DNA of 64,000 nt from Clitoria ternatea (Eukaryota; Streptophyta; Magnoliopsida; Fabales; Fabaceae). Location of the stretch: the NCBI GenBank assembly GCA_037962975.1, contig CM075670.1, positions 87,981,501 to 88,045,500 on the forward strand. The letters run 5' to 3'. Shown here one piece after another: positions 10,560 through 20,948 of this stretch. Position 1 is the first letter of the stretch; each line of letters opens with the position of its first letter. A program made the translations under genes and the position numbers. A model generated the notes under the pieces. That model saw nothing but the letters and a program-made list of their open reading frames with translations, was not told the origin of the DNA and ran no database searches.

Positions 10560-11880
10560 CTGACTAAAGTGTCACTCGGTTCTGACTGAAAATTGGCTCG
10601 GGAATGGATGAAAGGATAGCTCGAATTTGAGTGAGAGTACTCACTCGGGAGTGGATGAGAAAGGAATGACTCGAAAGGGTTTAAGTATGGCTTGGAAATT
10701 GGTGGAAATGGGCTCAGTGATGATTGGCTAAAAAGGGCTCGGGAATGGGTGAGAAGGATGGCTCGGAAGTGATTTAAGAATGGCTCGGTACTGACTGGAA
10801 AGGATTCACTCGGTGCTGACTGAAGATTCTTCACTCGGTGCTGACTGAAAAGAGAGTGACTCAGGTTTGTTTGAAGATGGCCTAGATCTTGAAGCATTCA
10901 CTCTGCCCTTTTGCTTGATTCACTCGGCATCTCAGAATATTTTACTCGGCAACTCAGCCCCATTCTTTCACTCAAAAACACATCACTTGCATTGAATCAC
11001 TCGGAGAAATTTTTGTTCGGACACATGGGTCGGGAGTAATTTAATCACTTTCATTCATCAAGCTTGTGCATCAATCCACTCGGATGCATTTGCTCAGGAA
11101 TCTCCAATTGGATGTGCTTACTCGGGATTCAGCCTATTCACTTCAATCAGAAAAGCTCCATTCAATAGCCTGTCCACTTCACTCGGATACCCAACTGGCT
11201 TCTCACTCGGCATTTCCTTCAGTCGTCAATCACTGACTCGGATATACCTTTCACTCAGAAATTTGGAATTGAACGACTCTGGAATCTGGCTGATAGAAGT
11301 TCTTTCATGGCCGAGCCTTGCCTTGCTCGGAAAACAATTTTCTGCCCCTAACTCACTCGGATGTCTTCCTTGGGGACATCACACTCGGGCTCAGTGTGAA
11401 ACTGTGAGTCTGTCCGAGTGTGGTTCATTTAGTGGCTTCTTCTACTCGGAATACATTCACTCGGAATAGCTTTTTGCCCAGAAAATCACTTGTTCCCTGG
11501 TCAGACCTGTTTCAGTCAGCATCTTTTCACTCGGAATTAGCTTTGGGCAGTTTTATTGGTCAAGTCCCTTTTATCACTCGGAATGGTTGCATTCGGACAG
11601 CTTCCATTCGGATTCACCTCTATCAGGGACATATTTCTTTTCAGCATTGAACTTCCAACAAGGTCAGCCATTTACCACTCGGATTGTCTAAGACAAGGAA
11701 CTTTCCACTCGAATTTGATCCATTCTGAGTCATTTCACTCGGATTTGATCATTCCTTAGGTCATTTCACTCGGATTTATCTCAAAAGGGAAATATTTCAC
11801 TCGGATTTAATCCATTCTGAGTCATTTCACTCGGATTTGATCTATTTTTGAACCATTCTACTCGGATTCATCTCCAACAG
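10560..11880. repeat. CACTCGG-type repeats in the LTR U3
   Basis: TTTCACTCGGATTTGATC and shorter CACTCGGAAT/ACTCGG motifs recur dozens of times at irregular 20-60 bp spacing. The most regular run is at 11690-11860. Left of about 10900 the same motif continues in related forms (GTCACTCGGTTCTGAC, GAAAAGTGTCTCAGAAT). They lie upstream of the TATA box, so they occupy the promoter/enhancer part of the LTR. Confidence 0.8.
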
Positions 11881-12001
11881 GGCTATATTTTACTCGAAAA
11901 TGCTTCAATCTGAGTCATTCTTCTCAGCAGATCATTCAGAAATGAAGTCCAGTCCTCCCAGAATTCTTTCCATTTGAGTCGGACCGAAAGAGGTGTTCAC
12001 A

Positions 12002-13170
12002 ATATCCAAGAAAGAGTGCCTCATCAGATTTTGCATCAAACTTTCCTAGATTATCCTTTCCATTGTTAAGTACAAAGCATTTGCATCCAAATATATGAAA
12101 ATAAGAAATATTTGGTTTTCTACCTTTGTAAAGTTCATAGGGGTTTTCTTTAGAATAGGCCTAATCAAACATCTATTCATAACATGACAAGCGATGTTTA
12201 CCGCATCGGCCCAAAAATATTTTGCAATGGTATTTTCATTTAACATGGTTCTTGCAAGTTCCACCAAAGATCTATTTTTCCTTTCAACCATTCCATTTTG
12301 TTGTGGAGTTCTAGGAGCTGAAAAATTATGTTCAATACCATGTTTTTCACAAAACTTTTTAAATGATTGGTTTTCAAATTCTCCCCCATGATCAGTTCTT
12401 ATGGATGTAATCTTTGAATTTTGTTCATTTTGGATAACCTTGGCTAGTTTCTTAAATGTATGGTATGCTTCATTTTTGTGAGCAAGAAACAAGGTCCATG
12501 TATATCTTGAATAGTCATCCACAATTACTAGACCATAGTAATTACCACCAAAGCTTTTGATTTTAGATGGTCCAAATAGATCCATGTGCAAAAGTTGTAA
12601 AGGTCTTTGAGTAGAAACAACGTTTTTAGCTTGGAAATATGCCTTTACTTGTTTTCCCTTTTGACATGCATCATAAAATTTATTTTCAAATTTGAGCTTT
12701 GGCAGACCAATTACTAATTCTTTAGAAACAAGTTTGTTTAGATGGTATATATGTATATGTGCTATTCTTCTATGCCATAACCATGATTCATCCTCTCTAG
12801 TCATGAAGGATTACACATCATTTGAAGACAAACTATCAACATTAATCATGTAAATATTATCAATTCTTTTACTAACAAACTTAACTTCCTTGTTTAGCTT
12901 ATTTTCAATTATGCAACAATTAGATTCAAATAATACTTTATATCCTTTATCACATAATTGACTTATGCTAAACAACTTATGTTTGAGTCCTTCAACATAT
13001 AATACATCATTAATTGTAGTAGAAGAATTTTTACTAATTTTTCCAATACCAAGTATTCTTCTTTTGGTATTATCCTCATAAGTGACGCTTCCTTTTCTTT
13101 TGGGAGTGAATGTCGTGAATTTGCTCATATCTCCCATCATGTGCTTTGAACATCCACTATCCAAGTACCA
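12002..13170 (-). pseudogene. copia protease and integrase (5' part of pol), broken
   Basis: The frame at 13164-12811 starts with the copia protease active-site motif DSGCSKHMMGD. After an in-frame TAA at about 12808 the same frame continues at 12804 with the integrase zinc domain (WHRRIAH; the first Cys of the CX2C pair is Tyr in YDAC) and core. The core motifs are LHMDLFGP (first Asp), DDYSRYTW, RTDHGGEFEN (second Asp) and VERKNRSL (catalytic Glu). The catalytic Asp-Asp-Glu residues are all present. Near 12130 a shift takes the frame off the expected GKR/GCK region, and the coding sequence is cut at 12002 by the Ogre-like insertion. The integrase inserts the cDNA copy; this copy cannot be functional. 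Confidence 0.9.
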
Positions 13171-13210
13171 ATGGGTGTTGCTTGCCTTGAAGCATACCTA
13201 CAAAACAGAA

Positions 13211-14869
13211 TTAGTTTAGAGAACTTGGTACCCATTTTATGTTAGGTCCTTTTTGGTTAGCTTGTGGTAATGTCCCTTTGGGAATCCACACCTTTCTTAC
13301 CATTTTTGGTCCAAATTTTCTAATATGACAATTTGGAGTATTATGACCCTTAGTGCCACAATGATTGCATTTAGTAAATGGTGATGAAGATTTTCTAGGT
13401 AGCACAAAGAAATTCTTGTAATGCTTTTCGTTTTTGGTGGAATTATATCCTAATCCGGTTTTGTCAAACATGCATAGTTGATTTCCAAGTAAAACATTTA
13501 AATTATCTCTACCATATGTGAATTTCTCAAGAGTTGTATTTAAGTCTAGGACTTTATTTTCTAGATGATCACATTTTATAGCAAATTCACATGGTTTGGT
13601 CTTGGAACATGGTTGAGCCTTAGCTACTTTCTCTTTCAAGCATTCATTTTCTTTACTAAGCTCCATGAGATGCATTTCTAGAGTATCAATGGTTTTTCTA
13701 GACAATTTATACTTGTTTAAAAGTTTAACAAATTTTTCATACAATTCCTCAAATGCATCAAGCAATTGATCTTTATCTAAGTCAAGAAAACTTACCTCAT
13801 CATCTTCATCTTGATGATTTGCCATGTGGCATATATTTGCTTCCTCATTGTCCGATTCTTCCGAGCTACTCACTTCATTTTCATCCCAAGCAATGTAAGC
13901 TCTTCTTCTTCCTCTTTTCTCTTTGTTTTTCTTCTTGAGGTTTGGACAATCTACCTTGAAGTACCCTTCCTTGCCATATTTGAAACAATTTGGTGAGGAA
14001 GAATTTTCATTAGAAATAGGTTTCTTACCCTGAGGTTTGAAACTTCTTTGGAAGCATTTGTTTTTCATGAATTTTCCGAATCGCTTCACAAATAGTCCAA
14101 ACTTTTCTTCTTCATCAAGCTCACTATCAGATTCTTCTTCATTGATAGAAGTGGCCTTGAGAGCTAGTCCCTTTTTCTTGGAAGACTTTTTTTCTTCTTC
14201 TGCCATCTTCAATTCTTTCAACTCTTGTTCCTGATCTTGTAACTTACCAAACAATGTAGCAAGAGACATATCATTTATATTTGGTGATTGTTTGATAGCG
14301 GTGACAAGAGGTTGCTACTCCCTAGTAAGGTTTTTCAAAACTTTATGGATGAGCTCCATGTTACTGTAAGATTTTCCAAGAGTAATGAGGTGATTAATAA
14401 TCAAGGTAAATCTCTTTTGAAGATCTAAAATAGGTTCATTGGAGTTCATTCTAAAGCTTTCATATTGACTAGTTAAGGTGCTAATCTTAGAGTCTTTAAT
14501 ATCACTTGTACCTTCATGGGTTATTTGTAAGGTATCCCATATATCCTTGGCAGATTTACATGTAACTACTCTAAAGAATTCATCAGGGCCTAAAGCTAAG
14601 GTGATTAGATTTTTGGCTTTGTAATTATATTGGACTTTCTTTTCTTCTTCGCTGGTCCAATCATCCATCAATTTTTCTACTTGTTTTCCATTAACAACAT
14701 GCATTGGTATAAAGGGACCTTTTTCAATGGCATTCCAAATTTTTAAGTCAATTGATTGCACAAAAATTTTAATCCTTTCTTTCCAAAATGAATAGCCTTC
14801 CCTATTGAAAGCAGGAGGTCTATTTGTGGTGCCACCCTCAGGAAAGAGGTTTAGAGAATTTGAGGCCAT
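13211..14869 (-). pseudogene. copia gag, broken by one nonsense codon
   Basis: The likely start is the Met of MASNSLNLFPEGG (about 14869) rather than the in-frame Met at 14935, because this reading places the protein start after the PBS and matches copia gag N-termini. The first part (to 14315) has FWKERIKIFVQS and KSAKDIWDTLQITHEGT, typical UBN2-type copia gag. An in-frame TAG at about 14312 splits it; the same frame resumes and runs to 13211. The second part has a damaged knuckle CFKYGKEGYFKVDC (third-position Cys and the His changed), a coiled-coil-like acidic region, and an intact second knuckle CNHCGTKGHNTPNC. The frame changes before the protease. Confidence 0.88.
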
Positions 14870-14911
14870 TTGTTCTCTTGAAGTTGTTAAGCTTGATCTA
14901 CCAAGACTCAA

Positions 14912-14923
14912 GCTCAGATACCA
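14912..14923 (-). promoter_or_regulatory. copia primer binding site (initiator tRNA-Met type)
   Basis: The minus strand reads TGGTATCTGAGC, one base from the copia consensus TGGTATCAGAGC complementary to the 3' end of initiator tRNA-Met. It lies two bases inside the LTR boundary at 14926. Confidence 0.85.
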
Positions 14924-14925
14924 CT

Positions 14926-16450
14926 TGTTGTTCAAGTGGCCTCAATACTCAAGAGGGGGTGAATTGAGTGTTAAAAACTTTTCTTTAGAATGCCTTTGAA
15001 ATTGATTCCCTTTTCACAAAATATGCTTGTATGCAAGATATAGCAAGTGCAGTGCAAGAATCAATGTAAAACAATGTTTAAATATCACTTAGGCAATATG
15101 TCAAACACTTGGTGTGCAATACTTTAACTTAGCCTAGTTACTCAACTTCAATCAATGGAATCATAATCAAATCAATATACCAAGCAAATATAACAAGTAA
15201 AGGCAAGAGAGTAGGGAAGAGAAGCTTGCAAACCAATTTAACGAGTTCCACCAACCCGGTGTACGTCTCGCCTTCAAGTAACCCATTTGAAAGATTTCCA
15301 CTATAGGAGTTTAGAGATACAAGCTATGAGTAATTGCAGCTTCCTAGTGTCCCACACTCAAGAACTCAATCCTCACTAGCACAAGGGCAACCCACCCAAT
15401 CTCTCAAACTCTCAATACCCAAAGGTTAAACCCCAACCTTTGTGACCACTCAACCTAGAGTGAAAAACCTTGGTATTTTAGTGTTTGGATTTATAATCAA
15501 TTGACTCTCTTAATAGAGTAGATAAGCAAATGAAAAGCTCTAACAATGATAACTCTCAACAAGATAGGATTTACAAATTTAAGCTCTAAGTTTCAGAAAT
15601 TGAAACTACACAAAGAAATAGAACTCACAAGGCACAAATGCAAGCTATGAATGATTTCCCTTTGATGTTTTTCATAGCTTGAATGGGTCTTTCATATATA
15701 GGCCTTGGAGAGGTGCCCTAGAGTCTTCATAGCCGTTGCACAGTGTAGGCATCGGATTGAAAATGGAGAAGTGAGCTAGTTTCCTACTTAAAAACACTTT
15801 TCCCCAAAATCTGGCACTATCGTAATCGATTAGGCCTCGAGCTGTAATCGATTACACTTTGAATTCTTTAGTGAAATTTATCTTGTAATCGATTGTGATA
15901 TCCCATGTAATCAATTAGCTAAGAGACAGAATCTTGCTAATCGATTGTTCATACATTGTAATCGATTGTGAGTGGTGCCTGATGCATTTAATTCTGTTAC
16001 GCAGCAAGGTAATCGATTGTGACTTGGTTGCAATCGATTATGGGACAAACGGAAACTCTGTAATTGGTTATTTTCTATCTTGCAATCAATTAGTAACATC
16101 ACAGAACATTGGTAATCAATTGTGGCTACCTTGTAGTCGATTAGAAGATGCACCTGATGCTTTTTATTCATTTTCTCAACTTGGTAATCGATTATCTTGT
16201 TTGATGCAATCGATTAGGTGACATAATAGAACCTCAATAATCGATTACCTTTGATGAGGTAATCGATTAGTTGTTGGACAAAAGCTCTGTAACCGATTAT
16301 ATATAACCCTGTAATCGATTAGGCTACGTGTTTTTGCATATCTGATTCTTTCTTCTCTGTTTTCATCCTTGCAGTTATACTTTTATGAACACTTGAACTC
16401 TTTGCCATGATTCTTCAATTTGCTTTTGTCATTATCAAAATTATACAACA
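14926..16450 (-). repeat. 5' LTR of the copia element (1525 bp)
   Basis: Begins TGTTG at 14926 and ends CAACA at 16450, giving a 5 bp terminal inverted repeat, and is positioned directly next to the PBS. A TATA-like CTATATATGAA on the minus strand lies at about 15692-15702. The U3 part (15829-16321) is packed with TAATCGATTA-type motifs. The other LTR is outside the window, so the boundary rests on the TG..CA ends and the PBS. Confidence 0.75.
15829..16321. repeat. Cluster of about 18 TAATCGATTA-type palindromic motifs
   Basis: GTAATCGATTAG/GTAATCGATTGTG and one- or two-base variants (AATCAATT, AACCGATT, AGTCGATT) occur roughly every 20-30 bp in both orientations. The palindromic ATCGAT core is kept in most. 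They lie upstream of the TATA-like box of the copia LTR. Confidence 0.9.
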
Positions 16451-17590
16451 TGAAACACATATTCAAACACAGGGACATTAAGACTAATGTGTGAGTGTAT
16501 TAATGATCTGATCTCACAGATCATGGATATAGATGTTATCAAGTCTTTACATGGGTACACATTAAGAGTAATGATGTACTGGACAGACCCACCATGAGAA
16601 CATTACATGGATCATTACATGAATGTCATAGACAATTCTCAATGTTATAATGGTATATGTAGTCCTTCGACCTGAAGTCACTACGATTCCTTCATAAGGA
16701 GTTTGTTGTTTTAATACAATCAAACGTCTTCAGTAACAAGAGAACTATAAAGGTTGTGATTAGGCAATGAACAAATTATGTAGAGGGATGTAAGTGATGT
16801 AGATGAGATTTGTCTCTCCTATGTGACAGGAGTGATATCTATAGGTCACTTGATAGAGTGAGACTAAGGAAATGCATGACCATGCTAGAAAGAATAAATA
16901 TTGGATATTTATTCAGATAAAGTCCACTCCGGTATCAAGTAAAATAAATTGGACCGTACAAGGATGACGCGACCATGCCTTGAGCCCAATTAGCATATCA
17001 TGATAAAAGGAACAAACATATAAAATAATTATTACTTATAGGTTATGTTGATATTAAATAATATTTTGACATAATGATGCATTGCTAGATTCCGTTCTTA
17101 TTTTATATTAATAATAAAATAGTTTATTATTAATATGACAAGGTATTTTACCTATAAGGTCACAATATAGAGTAAGGCCATCAAAAAATAGTTTTTTATT
17201 TTAGTTGGACTAAAATAAAACTATTGGGCCTAACTCATTTAGAACGAGTAAGGAGCCCACTCTTTAGAGAGAGCAAATTAGGTCAAACCTAAGCCTATAA
17301 ATAGAGGATAAGATGCTCATAAGTGGCTAACCCAAAAATAGACACAAAATGCAAAAGTTGCAAAAGCTACACGCCGTCAAACTTGCATTTGGAAGGTGTA
17401 GCGTTTCTAGTGGGAGTACTCGTGTGGACTCCTAAAGGACGAGGCTACAACTGTTTTGATATTCTTCAAGAGGTAATCCTAAAATGCAATATTTTTTTGT
17501 GTTTGTCTTATGCTTTGAAATACGGCACTTTGCAAATCCTATGGGAATCCTTGTATTTTCGTTGCTCATGCACTAAGGATTCCCTAACAA
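16451..17590 (+). repeat. LTR-like remnant, probably copia solo LTR
   Basis: No coding potential. A TATA box (CTATAAATAGAGG) at 17295-17307 is followed about 290 bp later by CCCTAACA at 17582-17589, a plausible LTR end. No PBS follows, so a solo LTR is the best reading. The left boundary and target duplication could not be fixed. The small open frame at 17323-17619 spans this region and shows no recognisable domain. Confidence 0.45.
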
Positions 17591-18449
17591 ACCTACATAT
17601 TGAAAGATCACTCGATTAATCACAAATCATACCTAACCCTTGAAACCTACTAATACAACTTAATATAACCTAATCGAAGTACCATTAATTAGTAATTAGA
17701 TTGTAATTGATGAACTAGGTTAGTTTCAGATAGTTTTGACTTACCGTAATGAAGTCGGACGGGGATTTTGAAGGGGGTTGAAGTTATGACGCTACCCACG
17801 AGTTCCGAACATGCCCTAGAAGCATCAATTCGAAGGAATTAGGGCTGGGATACTAAGAACTTAACAATGAAGGTTTAGGTTTAGAACCCACATACCTTAG
17901 ATTATGTAAAAACTAGAACCTAGCCCTTTGCCACCTAACATGTGCGTGAGAGATGAAGAGTGGGAAGGAAATGGTTCCTTACCTTTGCTTATGAATTAAA
18001 ATAGAAGGTGGTGGTGGGTGGATGGTGGATTCAGTTTAGAGGGAAGAGAAGAGGGAAGAGCTTGACCCTCATTTCCTTGAATGGGAGAATGAATAAAGAG
18101 AAGAGAAAGAAGATGGTGGCATGGTTTAGAGGAGGCAATGATGGCGAAGATGATGTTGAAAGGATGAGAAATAGAGATAAAGAGGAAGAAAAGGTTTTGG
18201 TGGTGGTGATAAGTAAAGAAAAAAGGGAAATGTTTATTTCCTTTATGAAGTAGGGAGTGGTTGAGGGGTGATTAATTAGTTGGCTAGTTTAGTTAATCCT
18301 TGAACCTACCCAGTTACCCTTGATTTAATTATAAACCTAACCAAATTTAAAATCTTATTTATTTCACCCTTCAATTCATAATTAACTAATTTCTCTTCAT
18401 AATTAATTTATTATCGCTTAACCATTAATTTAAAATTTAGGATGTTACA
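17591..18449 (-). repeat. Gypsy-type LTR-like remnant
   Basis: The minus strand begins TGTAACATCCTAAATTTTAA at 18449, a start common to chromovirus (Tekay-like) LTRs in legumes. The left end is not resolved and no matching target duplication was found. No genes are present; 18008-18253 is purine-rich and only incidentally open. Confidence 0.35.
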
Positions 18450-19279
18450 ACACCAAAAGTTAAAACTCCTCTAGGGCTAAAATTTAGAGGCAAGTAAAGA
18501 AAGGTGACAACTTAGGGACTACTCTAATTCTTCCTTATAAATTGTTTGAGTTCAAACACCAAACTGCCCTCCTATTTATAGCTAAACATGCATTGGCCTC
18601 CAAGTTAGGTTAAAGGACAAAAATGTGGGATTGCTTAAGCGAGTCATTCTTTGTTGAAATACAGAGCTATAGTTTCTAGATTTGGCTGCAGCAAGCTATT
18701 TCTCATTGAAGCGCGATTTAGGAGGTTATTTTACGTTAAAGGTTGATAGATGAGTTCTTTATCTCTAAGAAACCCATTGAAATAACCATTATTCCCCCAA
18801 GTCTTCTTCTCTGAAGTGAGGCCAATGATTTCTAGACTTATAGAATTTTGCACTTGAAAAATAAAAGTTAGTTGAAAATTTTACCCCATACTTAGTATTT
18901 GTTTATATGGCAATATTTTAGATAAAAATAAAAGGCTAATCAGTAAATTTAAGGTGGTTTAGGTGTTGAAAACATGGTAAAGTTGACAACTAACAACACA
19001 CCCACACATAGTCCATGGAGTTGGTTTAGAGCTCCTTACTTGTTGTCTGACACTTCTCTAGACCTAATGAGGCTTCTTTTTTGGGCTTTTCAGACTTTGA
19101 TGTTTTGACTTTTTCTTTGCAATCTTTTTTAACCCAAATTAATGGGCCTTTTTGTATTTATTTATTTGTAAAACATGAAAACAAACAAAGACGTGCCAAA
19201 ATATAAAAAGGAAGAAAAACACTAAGAAAATAACATAAACCCTATTAAAACACCTAAAATTCCTAATAAAAATGGGTCT
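18450..19279. other. No gene seen; AT-rich retroelement flank
   Basis: No extended open frame, RNA gene or repeat array. It probably belongs to the decayed gypsy element whose gag lies at 19280-19870. Confidence 0.5.
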
Positions 19280-19870
19280 TAAAATTATGTGTTATGCATT
19301 AAAGGCCATGTTCGCATTCAAGTTTCTTGTAACTTGTGGTGTCTTATCCATCAATGCTCTTTCACTTGCTAGATCAATCATGCTTCTATACATAAGGCTT
19401 AGTCCTTCATAAAAATGTTGGATAAGTAGTTTCCCACTTATTTGATGATGAGGGTAGCTTGAACATAATCTCCCGAATGTCTCCCAATACTCAAAGTATA
19501 TTTTTGTCCAACTTCCTTATACTATTTTAATTGAAGCAACATGTGAGGCGGGGATGAATTTCTCCATAAACAGTCTCTTGAAGTTATCCTAACTAGTAAT
19601 GGACCTTGGCTACAAGTGGTATAACTAGTCCTCAATTGCACCAGATAGGGAGATAGGAATTCCTTAAGTTTTTGACATGTTCTTCAGGAACTCTAGGGAG
19701 CCTTACGATGAAACAAACAATATGGAAGGCTTTTAGATTCATATAAGGATCTTTTACAAGATCATTAAACTTAGGGAACATATGGATTAGTCCAGTTTTG
19801 AGCACTATACAAACTTTTACGTCAAGATACTTAATGCATAAAGTCTAATTTGTAACATCAAGTGTAGAAA
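19280..19870 (-). pseudogene. Decayed Ty3/gypsy gag fragment
   Basis: Reading the minus strand across several frames gives a recognisable gag trail: FPKFNDLVKDPYMNLKAFH, LPRVPEEHVKN, then FLMEKFIPASHVASIK, YWETFGRLCSSYPHHQIS, LLIQHFYEGLSLMYRSMID and LASERALMDKTPQ. The order matches the retrotransposon gag domain of legume Athila-type elements. Stops and frameshifts are frequent, so it is an old, dead copy. No long open frame survives. Confidence 0.75.
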
Positions 19871-20354
19871 GTTCCTTTAGTGTTCTCTTATTATTTTCCA
19901 TTATAAGCTCAAAATTAACAATAATGTCAAAATCAACATACGCTAAAAATAAAAATGCAATTCTTGTAAAGATTAATGTGATCAATAACAAATTTATAAA
20001 GCAATTACCATAAAATAAAATGTAATGAATGCAAAAATAGCGCTAAAAGTTCCCTGAGATCATAAGATTGAAGCACAAAAAGTTTCAAAACCAAATTCTT
20101 ACTCTAATTTCTTCAACTTCATTAGGTAAAATTTGAAAGTTCCTTCAATAAATCACTAAAAATAACAACAGTTATCAAAATTAGAAATTTCAAAATTTCT
20201 AGAACGAAATCCCAACACTAACCATGATCAGTGGATTGGAAATTTTCTATTCCCTGTGAAATGGTTTAGAAATAACGAAAGAAGTGTGGACACAAAAATT
20301 TAAGTTTGAAAATCAAAATAGTGACCTAGGGTGTTGCCAAGTCTATATCAATGT
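19871..20354. other. No gene seen
   Basis: AT-rich sequence between the gag remnant and the CACTA element. GTGTGGACACAAAAA at about 20286 recurs on the far side of the transposon at about 29246, so a short repeat flanks the insertion at a distance. Confidence 0.5.
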
Positions 20355-20369
20355 CACTAGTGGAGAAAG

Positions 20370-20735
20370 GGGCTTTAAGCACGGTTCTAGGGGACTTTTA
20401 AGCAAGGTTCTAGAACCGTCCTTGTTCCCGCCATGCTTGTAGATAGGGACTTTTAAGGACGGTTATGAACCGTGTTTGTATGTACCTTTTAAGCACCGTT
20501 ATTTTTAACCGTCTTCGTAGGGGGGATTTTAAGCACGGTTCTAAGAATAACCGTCTTCGTAGGGGGACTTTTAAGCATGGTTCTGAGAATAACCATCTTC
20601 GTAGGGGGACTTTTAAGCACGGTTCTGTCAACAACCATCTTCGTAGAGGGGATTTTTAAGCACGGTTAAGAAATAACCATGCTTAAAAAGAGTGACTTTT
20701 AAAAACGGTTAACACCATAACCGTGCTTAAAACCT
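20370..20735. repeat. Left subterminal repeats of the CACTA element
   Basis: About ten copies of TTTTAAGCACGGTT and variants (AGCAAGG, AGGACGG, AGCATGG, AGCACCG), many followed by the inverted form AACCGT, spaced about 40 bp. In the En/Spm family such subterminal motifs are binding sites for the TNPA-type protein; the role here is inferred from that. Confidence 0.9.
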
Positions 20736-20948
20736 TATTTTTTTTAATTATTTTTTGTTTTTTATTTTTTCCCAAAACCTGCAAACAGAATATAACCAGA
20801 CAGCCCAATGATGAATAATAATGAAAATGAATAAATTCCAATCAAACTATCTAAACATCAAATATGATACATAAAATGCACAATAAGTGATTAAGCTACA
20901 CTAATAGGTATATAACTACACACTAATAATATAATAAACGATAGAAGT

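Larger units (their letters stand above)
1..12001 (-). mobile_element. Ogre/Tat-like Ty3/gypsy retrotransposon, non-autonomous, left LTR cut by window edge
   Basis: Positions 1-108 and 11894-12001 are near-identical and both end in ..ACA, so they are the same end of two LTRs. The right LTR runs from TGTCGCGACC at 8403 to 12001, and the internal region is 109-8402. gag, PBS and TATA box all read on the minus strand, so the right LTR is the 5' LTR. The very long LTR (3.6 kb), the PBS and the gag type fit the Ogre/Tat group known from legumes. No protease, reverse transcriptase, RNase H or integrase was recognised between gag and the left LTR, so the copy looks non-autonomous. The right edge lies inside copia integrase sequence, so this element inserted into the copia element. 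The left target-site copy is outside the window, so the 5 bp duplication (ATATC at 12002-12006 expected) cannot be checked. Confidence 0.85.
8403..12001 (-). repeat. 5' LTR of the Ogre-like element (3599 bp)
   Basis: Starts TGTCGCGACC and ends GTTCACA (TG..CA in both directions). From its promoter leftwards it contains: a TATA box at 9861-9870, a pyrimidine-rich transcribed leader (purine-rich on the plus strand, 9060-9780), hairpins at 8747-8833, and an AATAAA on the minus strand near 8943. Upstream of the TATA box lie the CACTCGG repeats (about 10560-11880). The open frame at 10169-10897 is an artefact of those repeats. Confidence 0.85.
12002..16450 (-). mobile_element. SIRE/Maximus-like Ty1/copia retrotransposon, truncated by the Ogre-like insertion
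   Basis: Minus-strand order from the right: 5' LTR (14926-16450), iMet-type PBS, gag, protease, integrase. The element is cut off at 12002, where the Ogre-like LTR begins; the remainder (RT, RNase H, 3' LTR) should lie left of the window beyond the Ogre-like element. Long gag with two zinc knuckles and the integrase sequence fit the SIRE/Maximus lineage. Several stops and at least one frameshift make it inactive. Confidence 0.85.

Noticed and set aside
10169..10897. 242-codon minus-strand open frame
   Set aside because: It consists of Ser/Pro/Phe-rich repeats read from the CACTCGG-type LTR array.
15829..16321. Tandem satellite repeat
   Set aside because: Only the 10-12 bp motif recurs; the spacers differ in length and sequence.
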